64,000 nucleotides of DNA from contig NZ_JWLV01000045.1 of the NCBI RefSeq assembly GCF_000808535.1, positions 186,001 to 250,000 on the forward strand. The letters run 5' to 3'. The position numbers and the translations under genes were made by a program. Below the pieces are notes generated by a model that was not told where the DNA came from, did not search any database, and saw nothing but the letters and a program-made list of their open reading frames with translations. How positions within the stretch are numbered: position 1 is the first letter of the stretch; each line of letters starts with the position of its first letter. Positions 54,899 through 63,920 of this stretch are shown here, in pieces. Source of the stretch: Vibrio sinaloensis (GTDB lineage: Bacteria > Pseudomonadota > Gammaproteobacteria > Enterobacterales > Vibrionaceae).

Positions 54899-56839
54899 AT
54901 GAGCCGAACCAAACAGTTTGAAGAGAGTATAGATAACCCATTTTACAGTCGAATTGGACGACGTATTATTCTCATTATGATTCTGCTCAGTGGCGCCATC
55001 ACGCTGCTAACGACGCTAGTGCAACTCTCATGGGAGTATTCAGAGCAGTTTGATTCTATCGATCAACGTCAGCTTGAAGTGCGTGATATTCATGCCCCCC
55101 TTCTTGCTTCGTCACTTTGGTCATTTGACCTTGTTGGGTTACAACAGCGCCTTGATGGCTTAGTGAACTTGCCGCGAATCGCTTACTTGAAAGTCGTCGC
55201 GGATGGATACGTGTTTGAGGCGGGCACAAGCATACAAGAGAATTCAATACAGTCGCAGTACCCTTTATTCCATAAAAACCCTGACTCTTCAGTTCTTGAG
55301 CGAGTTGGGCAAGTCTACGTCGAGTCCGATGCCAACGAGGTCTACGACTACCTAATTCGCGAGTTTATCTACACACTTTTACTCAATATGTTCCGGACGC
55401 TCGTCGTCTGCGCCATCTTGCTGATCGTCTTTCATCGCAGCATCAACCAAAGAATCTTTGCCATAGCGCAGTACCTTCGCACCTACAATCCCCGTCATCC
55501 AGCAGAGCCACTTGAACTGCCCGCTTCATTTTGGGTATCAAGTCGTGGTGATGAGCTGAGTTGGCTTGGCGAAGAAACCAATAAAATCACCACCAATGTA
55601 TCACTCCTCTACCAAAACATTCGCCAAGAGCAAATTAGGCTCAATGATTTTGCGATGGTCTCTTCTGATTGGTTGTGGGAAACCGACGAGACAGGGCGAT
55701 TGATTTATTGCTCTGAGCAAATGCAAGTGGCACTCCAAATCAACATCGAACAAAAGCCCACCATCACAAACATAGAAGCATTAAAAACGTGTCATGAACT
55801 GCATCGCCACCTGCTCAGGCATTCTGATTTTTCTAAATGCGAACAACAAATTACCCTCAATTGCATCACCCACTACTTCATGTTTCAAGGACGAGCAAAC
55901 TTTGATGGCGATAAGTTTCTGGGCTTTCGGGTGTCAACCATCAACATTACGGACCTCAAGTTAGCCCAACTCAATTTGCAAGAGTTAAATCGAAACCTTG
56001 AATATACCGTTGCCGAACGTACGGTCGATTTGAAGCAAAGCATGGAGCAATTACACCGAGCACAAGACCAACTCGTTGAAAGAGAGAAACTTGCCGCGCT
56101 CGGTGGTTTAGTCGCGGGCGTCGCACACGAAGTCAACACACCACTCGGGATTGCCGTGACCGCGACATCGGTCATTCGAGATGCCGCCAACGAACTCAAT
56201 ACCGCATTCAGCAACCAAACTCTCACCAGCACCCAATTTGAGCAAGTCATGACGCGCCTAACCGATGGCGGCTCAATGCTTGAAACCAATTTAGACCGAG
56301 CGGCGAAACTGATTCGTGATTTCAAACAAACCGCAGTGGATCAAGTCTCCGAAAGCCGTAGCCAGTTCCGTATTCACCATGTGCTAGACGCTCTGATCGC
56401 TAGCTTGCACCCAGAAACGCGTAAAGTTCCTGTTGAGCCGACTCTAAGTGGTGACCAGCAACTACAAATGAACAGCCTTCCCGGCGTGTTGACGCAGGTG
56501 ATTTCAAACCTCATCCTCAACAGCGTCAACCATGCGTTTGAGCAGCAAGAGGCCGCTCAAATTGACATCCACTATTACCAACAGGGCGATGACATCATCT
56601 TTGAGTACAAGGATAATGGTTGCGGTGTAGACAAGTCTCTGCATCAAAAAATATTTGAGCCCTTCTACACCAGTAAGCGGGGAACCGGTGGTTCAGGGCT
56701 AGGCTTGAACTTAGTCTTCAACCTTGTGTCGCAAAAACTTAAAGGTGAACTTAGTTTCGATTCTGAATTGGGCAAAGGGGTTCAAATGATCATTACTCTA
56801 CCCAAAGATTTACCTTACGAACCCGACGAAAGTGAATGA
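54899..56839 (+). CDS. Membrane sensor histidine kinase with PAS domain
   Basis: This 646-residue kinase has membrane helices at about residues 22-45 and near 165-185, flanking a periplasmic region of about 120 residues. It then has a linker, a PAS-like domain (NDFAMVSSDWLWETDETGRLIYCSEQM), a coiled coil (ERTVDLKQSMEQLHRAQDQLV), the HisKA motif VAGVAHEVNTPLGIAV, and HATPase motifs NLILNSVNHAF, DNGCGV and FYTSKRGTGGSGLGLNLV. It has no receiver, so it should phosphorylate a separate regulator. The convergent REC-HD-GYP protein, 33 bases away, is the natural candidate. An in-frame TTG at 54884 is an alternative start. Confidence 0.9.
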   Translation: MSRTKQFEESIDNPFYSRIGRRIILIMILLSGAITLLTTLVQLSWEYSEQFDSIDQRQLEVRDIHAPLLASSLWSFDLVGLQQRLDGLVNLPRIAYLKVVADGYVFEAGTSIQENSIQSQYPLFHKNPDSSVLERVGQVYVESDANEVYDYLIREFIYTLLLNMFRTLVVCAILLIVFHRSINQRIFAIAQYLRTYNPRHPAEPLELPASFWVSSRGDELSWLGEETNKITTNVSLLYQNIRQEQIRLNDFAMVSSDWLWETDETGRLIYCSEQMQVALQINIEQKPTITNIEALKTCHELHRHLLRHSDFSKCEQQITLNCITHYFMFQGRANFDGDKFLGFRVSTINITDLKLAQLNLQELNRNLEYTVAERTVDLKQSMEQLHRAQDQLVEREKLAALGGLVAGVAHEVNTPLGIAVTATSVIRDAANELNTAFSNQTLTSTQFEQVMTRLTDGGSMLETNLDRAAKLIRDFKQTAVDQVSESRSQFRIHHVLDALIASLHPETRKVPVEPTLSGDQQLQMNSLPGVLTQVISNLILNSVNHAFEQQEAAQIDIHYYQQGDDIIFEYKDNGCGVDKSLHQKIFEPFYTSKRGTGGSGLGLNLVFNLVSQKLKGELSFDSELGKGVQMIITLPKDLPYEPDESE

Positions 56840-56872
56840 ACCTCGCCTACCCAGGACACAGAGCCTGCGATC

Positions 56873-58432
56873 TTAATCAGGCAGAGAATTGCGTATATCG
56901 ATGAAGTCTTGCCAATTGTCCAGCATCAACTCAACGAGCTTAGGTTCGAAATGGAGACCACTCTGGGAAATAATTTCCTCTCGGATTTTTTCCTCGCTCC
57001 AAGGCTCTTTATAACTGCGTTTTGAGCCCAAAGCGTCAACCACATCCGCTAAGGCAGCAATTCGACCACTTACAGGAATCGCCTCCCCCGCAAGACCATT
57101 TGGGTAGCCGCTGCCGTCCCATTTTTCGTGATGGTGACCCGCGATTTCTTTAGCAACGGCAATCAATCGACGCTTCGATTTACTCAATATATCGACACCA
57201 TAATCGACGTGCTTTTTCATCACTTCCCACTCTTGAGGCGTGAGTTTACCGGGTTTGTGTAAAATCGAATCCGGGACGGCGACTTTACCCACATCATGTA
57301 AAGGTGCGGCGAGTTTAAGCATCGTCACCTGATCGTCATCGAGGCCATACAACTGGCCGAGTCGCTCACAGATAAGAGCAACCCGTTGAACATGCGCGCC
57401 CGTTTCTTTACTGCGCGCTTCTACTGCGTTGGCCAAGTTGTACACTAGCTCTTTTGATGTTTCTTTAATGTCGAGAAGTAGGCTGAGATTTTCAAAGGTT
57501 AGGCCAATGTTGTGCATGTAGATCTCCAATAATTGGACATCTAGCTCGTCGAGGTTTCGGTTGTAGTTCACATAGAGAATGCTGTCGACGCCTTGATGAT
57601 CATTGGCATACAAAACAAAGGCATCACCAAAATTTTTAGAACGTCGATCCTCTAGCGCTTCTTTGCATCGGTCAGCTACCTCCTGAGGCAACTTTTCGAA
57701 CATACATTCGCTGTAACAGTCAACGTAGTCGCCTGAAGCTGCTAGCGTCATGGAACGTGATTCCTCGCCGTGAGCTCGAGGCTTCACCACGCAATAAAAT
57801 GCAGATTCTTCGAGCTGCAGTAAGGACGTTAACTGCTCTAAAACAGAACTGGCATACGCTTGCAGCGTAGTGGTATTTTGCACTTTAGCGGAAGATTCAA
57901 TCACTTTGCGCAAGCCATTTTTCTGCGCCTCAATGAGTTTGAGGTCGCGATAGGCGCGCAACATAGAATACAGGACGGTTTTTAATTTTTGGGTTGTCAG
58001 CTCAGTTTTTTCTTTGTAGTCGTCAATTTCATATTCACGAATGACGGTATCTTCCGGAGCTTGCCCTGCTTGCCCAGTGCGAAGCACTAATCGAATGACT
58101 CGATTTTGTAAGTCATCTCGAATGTAGCGAACTAAATCTAGCCCAGCGTGCTCCGTCTCCATAACAACATCCACCAGAGCGAGAGCAAGATCAGTCTCTT
58201 CCCGACAAATCTGTTGCGCTTGATGACCAGAGTGCGCTGAAATCAACTCCAACCGCTTACCATCAAACTCAAAACCGGAAAGGGCTAAACGCGTGACCTG
58301 ATGCATTTGTTCATCATCATCCACCAGCAGCACTTTCCATTTTTCTCGCTCCGATTGTGACTGAGCTGATTTTTGCTCACTCGGCGCGGCTTTTTCTCGG
58401 TGATCGGCAAACAGATCCATTGCGTTACCCAC
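56873..58432 (-). CDS. Response regulator with DUF3369 and HD-GYP phosphodiesterase
   Basis: This 519-residue protein has a receiver domain (KVLLVDDDEQMHQVTRLAL; phospho-acceptor ALVDVVMETEHAGLDLVRY), a central DUF3369-like region (about residues 175-320) and a C-terminal HD-GYP domain with HDVGKVAVPDSIL and HHEKWDGSGYPNGL. HD-GYP enzymes hydrolyse cyclic-di-GMP; some Vibrio members act on 3',3'-cGAMP instead, so the substrate is open. The GTG at 58432 has AAGGA upstream; ATG at 58420 is an alternative. It faces the sensor kinase tail to tail. Confidence 0.92.
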   Translation of the reverse strand: MGNAMDLFADHREKAAPSEQKSAQSQSEREKWKVLLVDDDEQMHQVTRLALSGFEFDGKRLELISAHSGHQAQQICREETDLALALVDVVMETEHAGLDLVRYIRDDLQNRVIRLVLRTGQAGQAPEDTVIREYEIDDYKEKTELTTQKLKTVLYSMLRAYRDLKLIEAQKNGLRKVIESSAKVQNTTTLQAYASSVLEQLTSLLQLEESAFYCVVKPRAHGEESRSMTLAASGDYVDCYSECMFEKLPQEVADRCKEALEDRRSKNFGDAFVLYANDHQGVDSILYVNYNRNLDELDVQLLEIYMHNIGLTFENLSLLLDIKETSKELVYNLANAVEARSKETGAHVQRVALICERLGQLYGLDDDQVTMLKLAAPLHDVGKVAVPDSILHKPGKLTPQEWEVMKKHVDYGVDILSKSKRRLIAVAKEIAGHHHEKWDGSGYPNGLAGEAIPVSGRIAALADVVDALGSKRSYKEPWSEEKIREEIISQSGLHFEPKLVELMLDNWQDFIDIRNSLPD

Positions 58433-58545
58433 TTATCCTTCCTACTAAGTTAGGTTTAGCACATGCTCATAGAAGTTGCTCACTCTTTATAACCAATATG
58501 TTAACTCACATTGCAACGTGACCTATGGCAAGAATCCAACCACAA

Positions 58546-59559
58546 TCACGAGGATTGTTTTGGTGCAGAGACCGATTTCCGCTCCACCAAACTCGGCTCG
58601 AGTTGTACGACCTGAGGATCCAAATAGCTGTTGTTTAAACGCTGCAATAACGCCTCAACCGCCGCTTTACCGAGACGGTATTTGGGTTGATGAATGGTGG
58701 TGAGCGCCGGGGTCATAAATTTCGAGATTTGAATATCATCATAGCCAATGATCGACAAGTCCTCTGGGATTCGAATGCCTTTCTCGTGCGCGGCATTGAT
58801 CACGCCCATCGCCATCATGTCATTCGACACGAATATCGCGCTAGGCAGTTCCCCTTTGGCAAACATTTGGTTGAATGCCTCATAGCCACCTTCACATTCA
58901 AAGTCAGATTCCACAATCCAGTTGGGGTTAAAATCCAACTCAGCTTCATTTAGCGCGCGTTTGTATCCTTCATAACGCATTTGAGCCTGATGTTTGATTA
59001 GAGGCCCCGTAATACAACCAATCGATTTGTGTCCGACATCAATCAAGTGTTTCGCCGCAATGTAGCCGCCGCGGAGCGAGTTATCTTGAATTTTATCGCT
59101 GGTAAACAACATTGGACCCCAGTCCATGACCACCACTGGGATATCTGAGTACTTCTCGAACACATCAATGCGCTCCCCTTCTAATGAGGAACACATCAAA
59201 ATCAGCCCATCGACCCGCTTTTGTAGTAGCGTGTTGATCGATTCACGCATACGCGCATTGTCACCTTCGGTATTACACAGTATTAAGTTATAGCCTTGTT
59301 GATAGCAGCTTCGCTCTACCCCTTTTACGACTTCACCAAAAAACGGATTGGTCGAGGTGGTCACCAACATGCCAATGGTTTTAGTCCGGTTCACTTTCAG
59401 GCTTCGAGCCAGTGCCGAGGGGGTATAGTTGAGCTCAGTCGCCGCCTTGTTGACGCGTTCTGAGATTTCTTCACTGACGAATCGCGATTTGTTGATTACA
59501 TGACTCACCGTAGACGTAGAAACACCAGCAAGTTTGGCAATATCTTTCATTGTAGCCAT
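58546..59559 (-). CDS. rbsR: LacI-family ribose repressor RbsR
   Basis: This 337-residue regulator has the LacI helix-turn-helix (MATMKDIAKLAGVSTSTVSHVINKSRFV) and the periplasmic-binding-like effector domain with GYDDIQISKFMTPALTTIHQP, as in RbsR. It should repress rbs genes and be released by ribose. In this window it is separated from rbsK by an oppositely oriented GGDEF gene. Confidence 0.92.
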   Translation of the reverse strand: MATMKDIAKLAGVSTSTVSHVINKSRFVSEEISERVNKAATELNYTPSALARSLKVNRTKTIGMLVTTSTNPFFGEVVKGVERSCYQQGYNLILCNTEGDNARMRESINTLLQKRVDGLILMCSSLEGERIDVFEKYSDIPVVVMDWGPMLFTSDKIQDNSLRGGYIAAKHLIDVGHKSIGCITGPLIKHQAQMRYEGYKRALNEAELDFNPNWIVESDFECEGGYEAFNQMFAKGELPSAIFVSNDMMAMGVINAAHEKGIRIPEDLSIIGYDDIQISKFMTPALTTIHQPKYRLGKAAVEALLQRLNNSYLDPQVVQLEPSLVERKSVSAPKQSS

Positions 59560-59742
59560 TTACTTGGCTCCTTCCTTAAATCTTAGCCAGCACTTTGTCA
59601 CCACTAAGGGGACGGATCCTGACCTGTATCACTTATATTCGTCTAAAATATGACTAAGAACCGCAGACACTTCCGTAAGAATGAAGTGCAACCCCGTCAG
59701 TTTGTCGTCACATCGTATGTTAATACTACTATTTGGATCTGT

Positions 59743-60801
59743 ATGAATAGCGACAAGAACATTCAAAAAGAGACCATACAACTGTTTTTGATCAACGAAG
59801 CGGCCCTCTGCGTCGCCACTCTCGTACTCTCAATTATTCGCGCGGAGTATATTGGCTATTCAACTCGAGATTTTGTTCAAATTGCGCTTGTCGTATCCTT
59901 GGTGCTTCTCGCCGCATTCAGCCCTAGGTTACAGTTAAATCAGACCGCCATTGGACTGATTGTCATCAACTTCTTGATATTCAACTCCGGTTTTCTTGGG
60001 CTCGGCCCGATGGCGGGGGCAGTATTTTTCTTACCTCTAGCAATTTTTGTCATCTCAGTCATCTTCAGTCGTCGAGCGCTTTATCTTTCACTTGGTTTGT
60101 CTGCCATGTATATCGTGGGCATCGCCTTTGCGTTTTACTCCGAAACACTCACACCACGCACCGAACTCAACCAATTGTTTCTCAACCCCTATTATTGGCT
60201 AGTTTACCTCTTTTGCCTGATGCTGAGTATGGCGGTGTCCAGTATCGCACTACTCAACTACAGAGAAAAAATAAACGGCTTATTGAGTGACTTAAATCAG
60301 CAAAAAGAGGAGATCGAATGGCACGCACTGCACGATGAACTGACCGGCCTTATGAATCTGAAAGCCTTCAAGGCGCAGTTTGAACACCACACAGCAGGCG
60401 CACTGCTGTTTATTGACCTTGATGGATTCAAAGCCGTCAATGACAAGTTTGGACATGAATCGGGAGACTATTGTTTGCAGACCGTAGCCAAACGAATGAG
60501 CACAATATTGCGCCAAGATGTGCAAGTCTGTCGTTTAGGGGGCGATGAATTTCTGGTGTATTTAAAGAGCGATTCAAAAAGCGAGATAGAGGAGCTGTCA
60601 CGCCAACTGCTCACACTCATTTGCGAGCCTATCCAGCAAGACAATATTGCTTTTCAAGTTAGTGCCAGTATTGGCGCACTGATTTTCTCAGGTACAAATC
60701 ACAAGCTGAAAGAGCTGGTAAAACTCGCTGATCAAGCCATGTATCGAGCTAAAAACAAGGGCAAGTGCTGCATTGAATTTAGCTCGATCGCGACCAATTA
60801 G
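59743..60801 (+). CDS. Membrane diguanylate cyclase (GGDEF)
   Basis: This 352-residue protein has five or six N-terminal membrane helices (starting LFLINEAALCVATLVLSII) and a GGDEF domain (ALHDELTGLMNLKAFKAQFE, active site RLGGDEFLVYL). It should make cyclic-di-GMP at the membrane. The ATG at 59743 has GGAT upstream; a longer frame from 59650 has no ribosome site and would overlap the rbsR promoter. It lies between rbsK and rbsR, opposite in direction, and overlaps rbsK by four bases. Confidence 0.85.
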   Translation: MNSDKNIQKETIQLFLINEAALCVATLVLSIIRAEYIGYSTRDFVQIALVVSLVLLAAFSPRLQLNQTAIGLIVINFLIFNSGFLGLGPMAGAVFFLPLAIFVISVIFSRRALYLSLGLSAMYIVGIAFAFYSETLTPRTELNQLFLNPYYWLVYLFCLMLSMAVSSIALLNYREKINGLLSDLNQQKEEIEWHALHDELTGLMNLKAFKAQFEHHTAGALLFIDLDGFKAVNDKFGHESGDYCLQTVAKRMSTILRQDVQVCRLGGDEFLVYLKSDSKSEIEELSRQLLTLICEPIQQDNIAFQVSASIGALIFSGTNHKLKELVKLADQAMYRAKNKGKCCIEFSSIATN

Positions 60802-61718
60802 GGCTGGCTTGCAAGAAATGCATCGACCTCTTTACGCGTTGGAATTGAAGTCTGGGCACCAAATCTTGTTACAGAGATAGCGGCAGCCGCATGAGCAAGC
60901 TTGATGGCTGATTCTAGAGGTAAATCTTCCAATAGACCAGTGACCAATGCCCCATTAAACGTATCACCAGCAGCCGTAGTATCGGTAGCCTCTACTTTAA
61001 AGCCCGGAATCAACTCACCACGACCATTTTGGCTCAACCACACGCCTTTCGCACCAAGAGTAATCATCACGATCTCGATGCCCTTACCATGAAGTGCATT
61101 CGCCGCTTCTTGCGCGGTTTCGTTATCGTTAACCGTGATACCTGTTAGCACCTCCGCTTCGGTTTCATTTGGGGTGATCACATCGACGCAAGCCAGCAGT
61201 TCATCAGACAACTCACGAGCCGGAGCAGGATTCAAGATCACGTTGGTCTTCGCTTCTTTGGCTACTCGCGCCGCCTTTTCAATGCCGCACATTGGCGTTT
61301 CAAGTTGCATCAGTAAGTACTTAGCTTGGCGAATTCGCTCCAAATCAGGTTCAATCGCTTCTGCTGTTAGCTTGGCATTCGCCTCTGCGGAAATACAAAT
61401 ACTGTTTTCACCACTGTCTGCCACTTGAATCATTGCGATCCCCGTTGGGCAATTGGGCTGCATTTTAACGCCATTGATATTGATGTTGTCCATTTTGAAA
61501 TTTTCGCGAATGTTAATGCCGAACGCATCATCACCCACACAAGCGATAAACCCAATGTCAGCATTCAGTCGTGCTGCCGCGACCGCTTGATTCGCCCCTT
61601 TACCGCCAGGAATCACTTGATAGTTGCGGCCGTGGAGCGTCTCGCCAGGACGTGGAAAAGAAGGCACTTGAAGAACATGGTCAGCGTTAACACTACCTAA
61701 AACCACTAACTTATTCAT
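60798..61718 (-). CDS. rbsK: Ribokinase RbsK
   Basis: This 306-residue PfkB-family kinase has the sugar-binding GGKGANQAVAAARL near the start, and DTTAAGDTFNGALVTGLLE with its catalytic aspartate and anion hole near the end. It phosphorylates ribose to ribose-5-phosphate. It follows rbsB on the same strand and overlaps the convergent GGDEF gene by four bases. Confidence 0.95.
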   Translation of the reverse strand: MNKLVVLGSVNADHVLQVPSFPRPGETLHGRNYQVIPGGKGANQAVAAARLNADIGFIACVGDDAFGINIRENFKMDNININGVKMQPNCPTGIAMIQVADSGENSICISAEANAKLTAEAIEPDLERIRQAKYLLMQLETPMCGIEKAARVAKEAKTNVILNPAPARELSDELLACVDVITPNETEAEVLTGITVNDNETAQEAANALHGKGIEIVMITLGAKGVWLSQNGRGELIPGFKVEATDTTAAGDTFNGALVTGLLEDLPLESAIKLAHAAAAISVTRFGAQTSIPTRKEVDAFLASQP

Positions 61719-61804
61719 ACGGTTTTCCTCGACTCGAATGAGCCCTTATCTATTTGAACAGGAATAATAAGTTTGTACTCTCGCAAGAACACAAACTTAA
61801 GTGC

Positions 61805-61839
61805 CCTCCTCTCCCCTACGACAGATAAAAGAGAAGAGG
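61805..61839 (-). terminator. Hairpin between rbsB and rbsK
   Basis: CCTCCTCTC (61805-61813) pairs with GAGAAGAGG (61831-61839), with one mismatch and a 17-base loop. It may stabilise rbsB mRNA or mark a processing site. Confidence 0.4.
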
Positions 61840-61851
61840 AAGGCGAACAGA

Positions 61852-62730
61852 TTACTTAGCGATCACTTTAAGTGGTACTGGAATGTAAGCGTCTACAGAG
61901 CCACCTTTAAGCACTTTGTCTGCCGTTTCGATACCCAGTGAACCAATCAGATCTGGCTGCTGAGCAACGGTTGCTGCCAATTTGCCGCGGTTAACCGCTG
62001 CGATGCCGTCATCGGTGCCGTCAAAGCCTACGATCATTACATCTTTTCCTGACGCCTGTACCGCACGAAGTGCACCTAACGCCATCTCATCGTTTTGCGC
62101 AAATACCGCTTGCACGTCTGGGTTGGCTGCAAGCAAGTTTTCCATCACGTTGAGACCTTTAGTACGGTCAAAATCCGCAGGCTGGCTAGCAAGCAGTTCC
62201 ATCTCACTGCCTTTTACGGCGTTCATGAAGCCTTCTCCACGCTCACGTGCGGCAGACGTCCCTGCAATACCTTCAAGCTGAATCACTTTCGCCTTTTCAC
62301 CTACTTTTTCCATAATGTAGTGACCCGCCATTTCACCACCTACCACGTTGTCAGAGGCAATGTGGCTCACAACCTCACCACGACTTGCGCCACGGTCTAG
62401 CGTCAACACTGGAATGTTTGAGCGGTTTGCCATACGAATCGCATTCGATACTGCATCTGAATCTGTCGGGTTGATAAGAATCGCTTTTACGCCACGAATA
62501 GTAAGATCTTCCACGTTAGAAAGCTCTTTGCTCGGGTCATTTTGCGAATCAAGCACGATCAGGTCATATCCCAACTCTTTCGCCTTTGCTTCTGCGCCAT
62601 CTTTCATCGTAACGAAGAAAGGGTTGTTTAGCGTAGACAGGACGATCGCCATGGTATCTTGCGCCTGCGCTGAAACAGAAACGGTGGAAGAAAGAAGTGC
62701 AGCAGAGATAAGCGTTGCTAATTTTTTCAT
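61852..62730 (-). CDS. rbsB: Periplasmic ribose-binding protein RbsB
   Basis: This 292-residue protein has a signal peptide (KKLATLISAALLSSTVSVSAQA) and the RbsB fold: DTMAIVLSTLNNPFFVTMKDGAEAKAKELGYDLIVLDSQNDPSKELSNVEDLTIRGVKAILINPTDSDAV in overall form, and DVQAVFAQNDEMALGALRAVQ. It delivers ribose to RbsC. Site AAGGAC precedes the ATG. A 30-codon ORF lies just upstream in the gap to rbsC. Confidence 0.95.
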   Translation of the reverse strand: MKKLATLISAALLSSTVSVSAQAQDTMAIVLSTLNNPFFVTMKDGAEAKAKELGYDLIVLDSQNDPSKELSNVEDLTIRGVKAILINPTDSDAVSNAIRMANRSNIPVLTLDRGASRGEVVSHIASDNVVGGEMAGHYIMEKVGEKAKVIQLEGIAGTSAARERGEGFMNAVKGSEMELLASQPADFDRTKGLNVMENLLAANPDVQAVFAQNDEMALGALRAVQASGKDVMIVGFDGTDDGIAAVNRGKLAATVAQQPDLIGSLGIETADKVLKGGSVDAYIPVPLKVIAK

Positions 62731-62785
62731 TGTGTTAGTCCTTGTGTAGGGTGTGATGCTTAGAGCATTCTTTTAGTTACATCCA

Positions 62786-62878
62786 CTAATTAACGTGAAT
62801 TTCAATCGTTACCGTTATTGTTAAAGCAATACTTAATGTGCCTAACGCTAGTAGTAACTTTAAATAAGTGAGTTTCAT
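62786..62878 (-). CDS. Possible small membrane peptide (30 aa) between rbsC and rbsB
   Basis: The minus strand from the ATG at 62878 reads MKLTYLKLLLALGTLSIALT and ten more residues (ITVTIEIHVN) to a TAG at 62786. AAGGG lies six bases before the ATG, a good ribosome site, and the residues form one hydrophobic helix after a basic start. It lies in the rbs message between the permease and binding-protein genes. It could be a real small membrane protein or a leader peptide that affects rbsB translation. No family is recognised and conservation is unchecked. Confidence 0.5.
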   Translation of the reverse strand: MKLTYLKLLLALGTLSIALTITVTIEIHVN

Positions 62879-62936
62879 AACAATCCCTTTTAATTATCAG
62901 TAGCCAGGTTCTCCCTAGCTACTTCTTAACTAGGGA

Positions 62937-63920
62937 TTACTTGTTCTTGTTATCTACCAATACCGCAAGAAGGATGACTACTGCTTTTGCGATCATTTGG
63001 TAATAAGAGGAAACGTCCAGTAGGTTTAACGCGTTGTTGAGGAAACCGATGATGAGCGCACCAATGAGCGTCCCCATAATGCGACCTTTACCGCCCATCA
63101 AGCTTGTGCCACCAAGTACTACCGCGGCGATAGCATCTAACTCATAACCCATACCAGCGGTTGGCTGAGCAGAAGAAAGACGAGAGGTAATGATGATGCC
63201 AGCCAGCGCCGCAAGCAGACCGCAGATGGCGTACACGCCGATTTTTACTCGGTCAACATTGATGCCTGATAGGCGTGTTGCTGACTCATTGCCACCTAAA
63301 GCGTAAACGTAACGACCAAAGCGAGTGTGGTTAAGCAGGAACCAAGCTGCGGCAAATACGATCACCATTAGCCAGACTGGAACGGGAATGCCTAACGCGT
63401 AGCCCGTACCAAACCAAGCGAATGCATCCGCTGTATCGGTAAAACCTGTAGAAATTGGTCGACCGTCTGTGTACACCATGGTCACACCACGAAGCAATGT
63501 CATGGTCACCAGCGTTGCGATAAACGCTTGCACCTTGCCTTTAGCGATGATGATGCCACTGATCGCCCCAAGCGCCGCACCCGCGACAAGCGCAGTAGGA
63601 ACCGCGATGAGCACTGGCACTTCCATAGCGATTAAGCTTGCAGCAAACGCACCGCAGAGGGCAAGCACCGAGCCGACGCTCAAATCGATACCCGCCGTTA
63701 AGATAACCAACGTCATCCCCACGGCGATAATCGCGTTGACTGACGTTTGACGCAGTATGTTAAGAATGTTGTCTACGGTAAAAAAGTTAGGGTTAAGGAA
63801 CGAGACGACAACAATTAAAAAGAGTAGAGCGATCAGAGATTTCTGTTCAATCAGCCACTCTTTGCTCAATAGCTTTTTGCCGCCTGTTTCATTTGGTTTG
63901 CTCATGGTATTGGTACTCAT
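62937..63920 (-). CDS. rbsC: Ribose ABC transporter permease RbsC
   Basis: This 327-residue permease has eight to ten helices and RbsC motifs such as GMTLVILTAGIDLSVGSVLALCGAFAASL, SGIIIAKGKVQAFIATLVTMTLLRG, and RLSSAQPTAGMGYELDAIAAVVLGGTSLMGGKGRI. It forms the membrane channel for ribose. It starts in an ATGA overlap with the rbsA stop, implying translational coupling. Confidence 0.95.
   Translation of the reverse strand: MSTNTMSKPNETGGKKLLSKEWLIEQKSLIALLFLIVVVSFLNPNFFTVDNILNILRQTSVNAIIAVGMTLVILTAGIDLSVGSVLALCGAFAASLIAMEVPVLIAVPTALVAGAALGAISGIIIAKGKVQAFIATLVTMTLLRGVTMVYTDGRPISTGFTDTADAFAWFGTGYALGIPVPVWLMVIVFAAAWFLLNHTRFGRYVYALGGNESATRLSGINVDRVKIGVYAICGLLAALAGIIITSRLSSAQPTAGMGYELDAIAAVVLGGTSLMGGKGRIMGTLIGALIIGFLNNALNLLDVSSYYQMIAKAVVILLAVLVDNKNK

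Noticed and set aside
59650..59742. Extended start of the GGDEF protein
   Set aside because: No ribosome site; the extra residues are polar and unlike the membrane-domain start.
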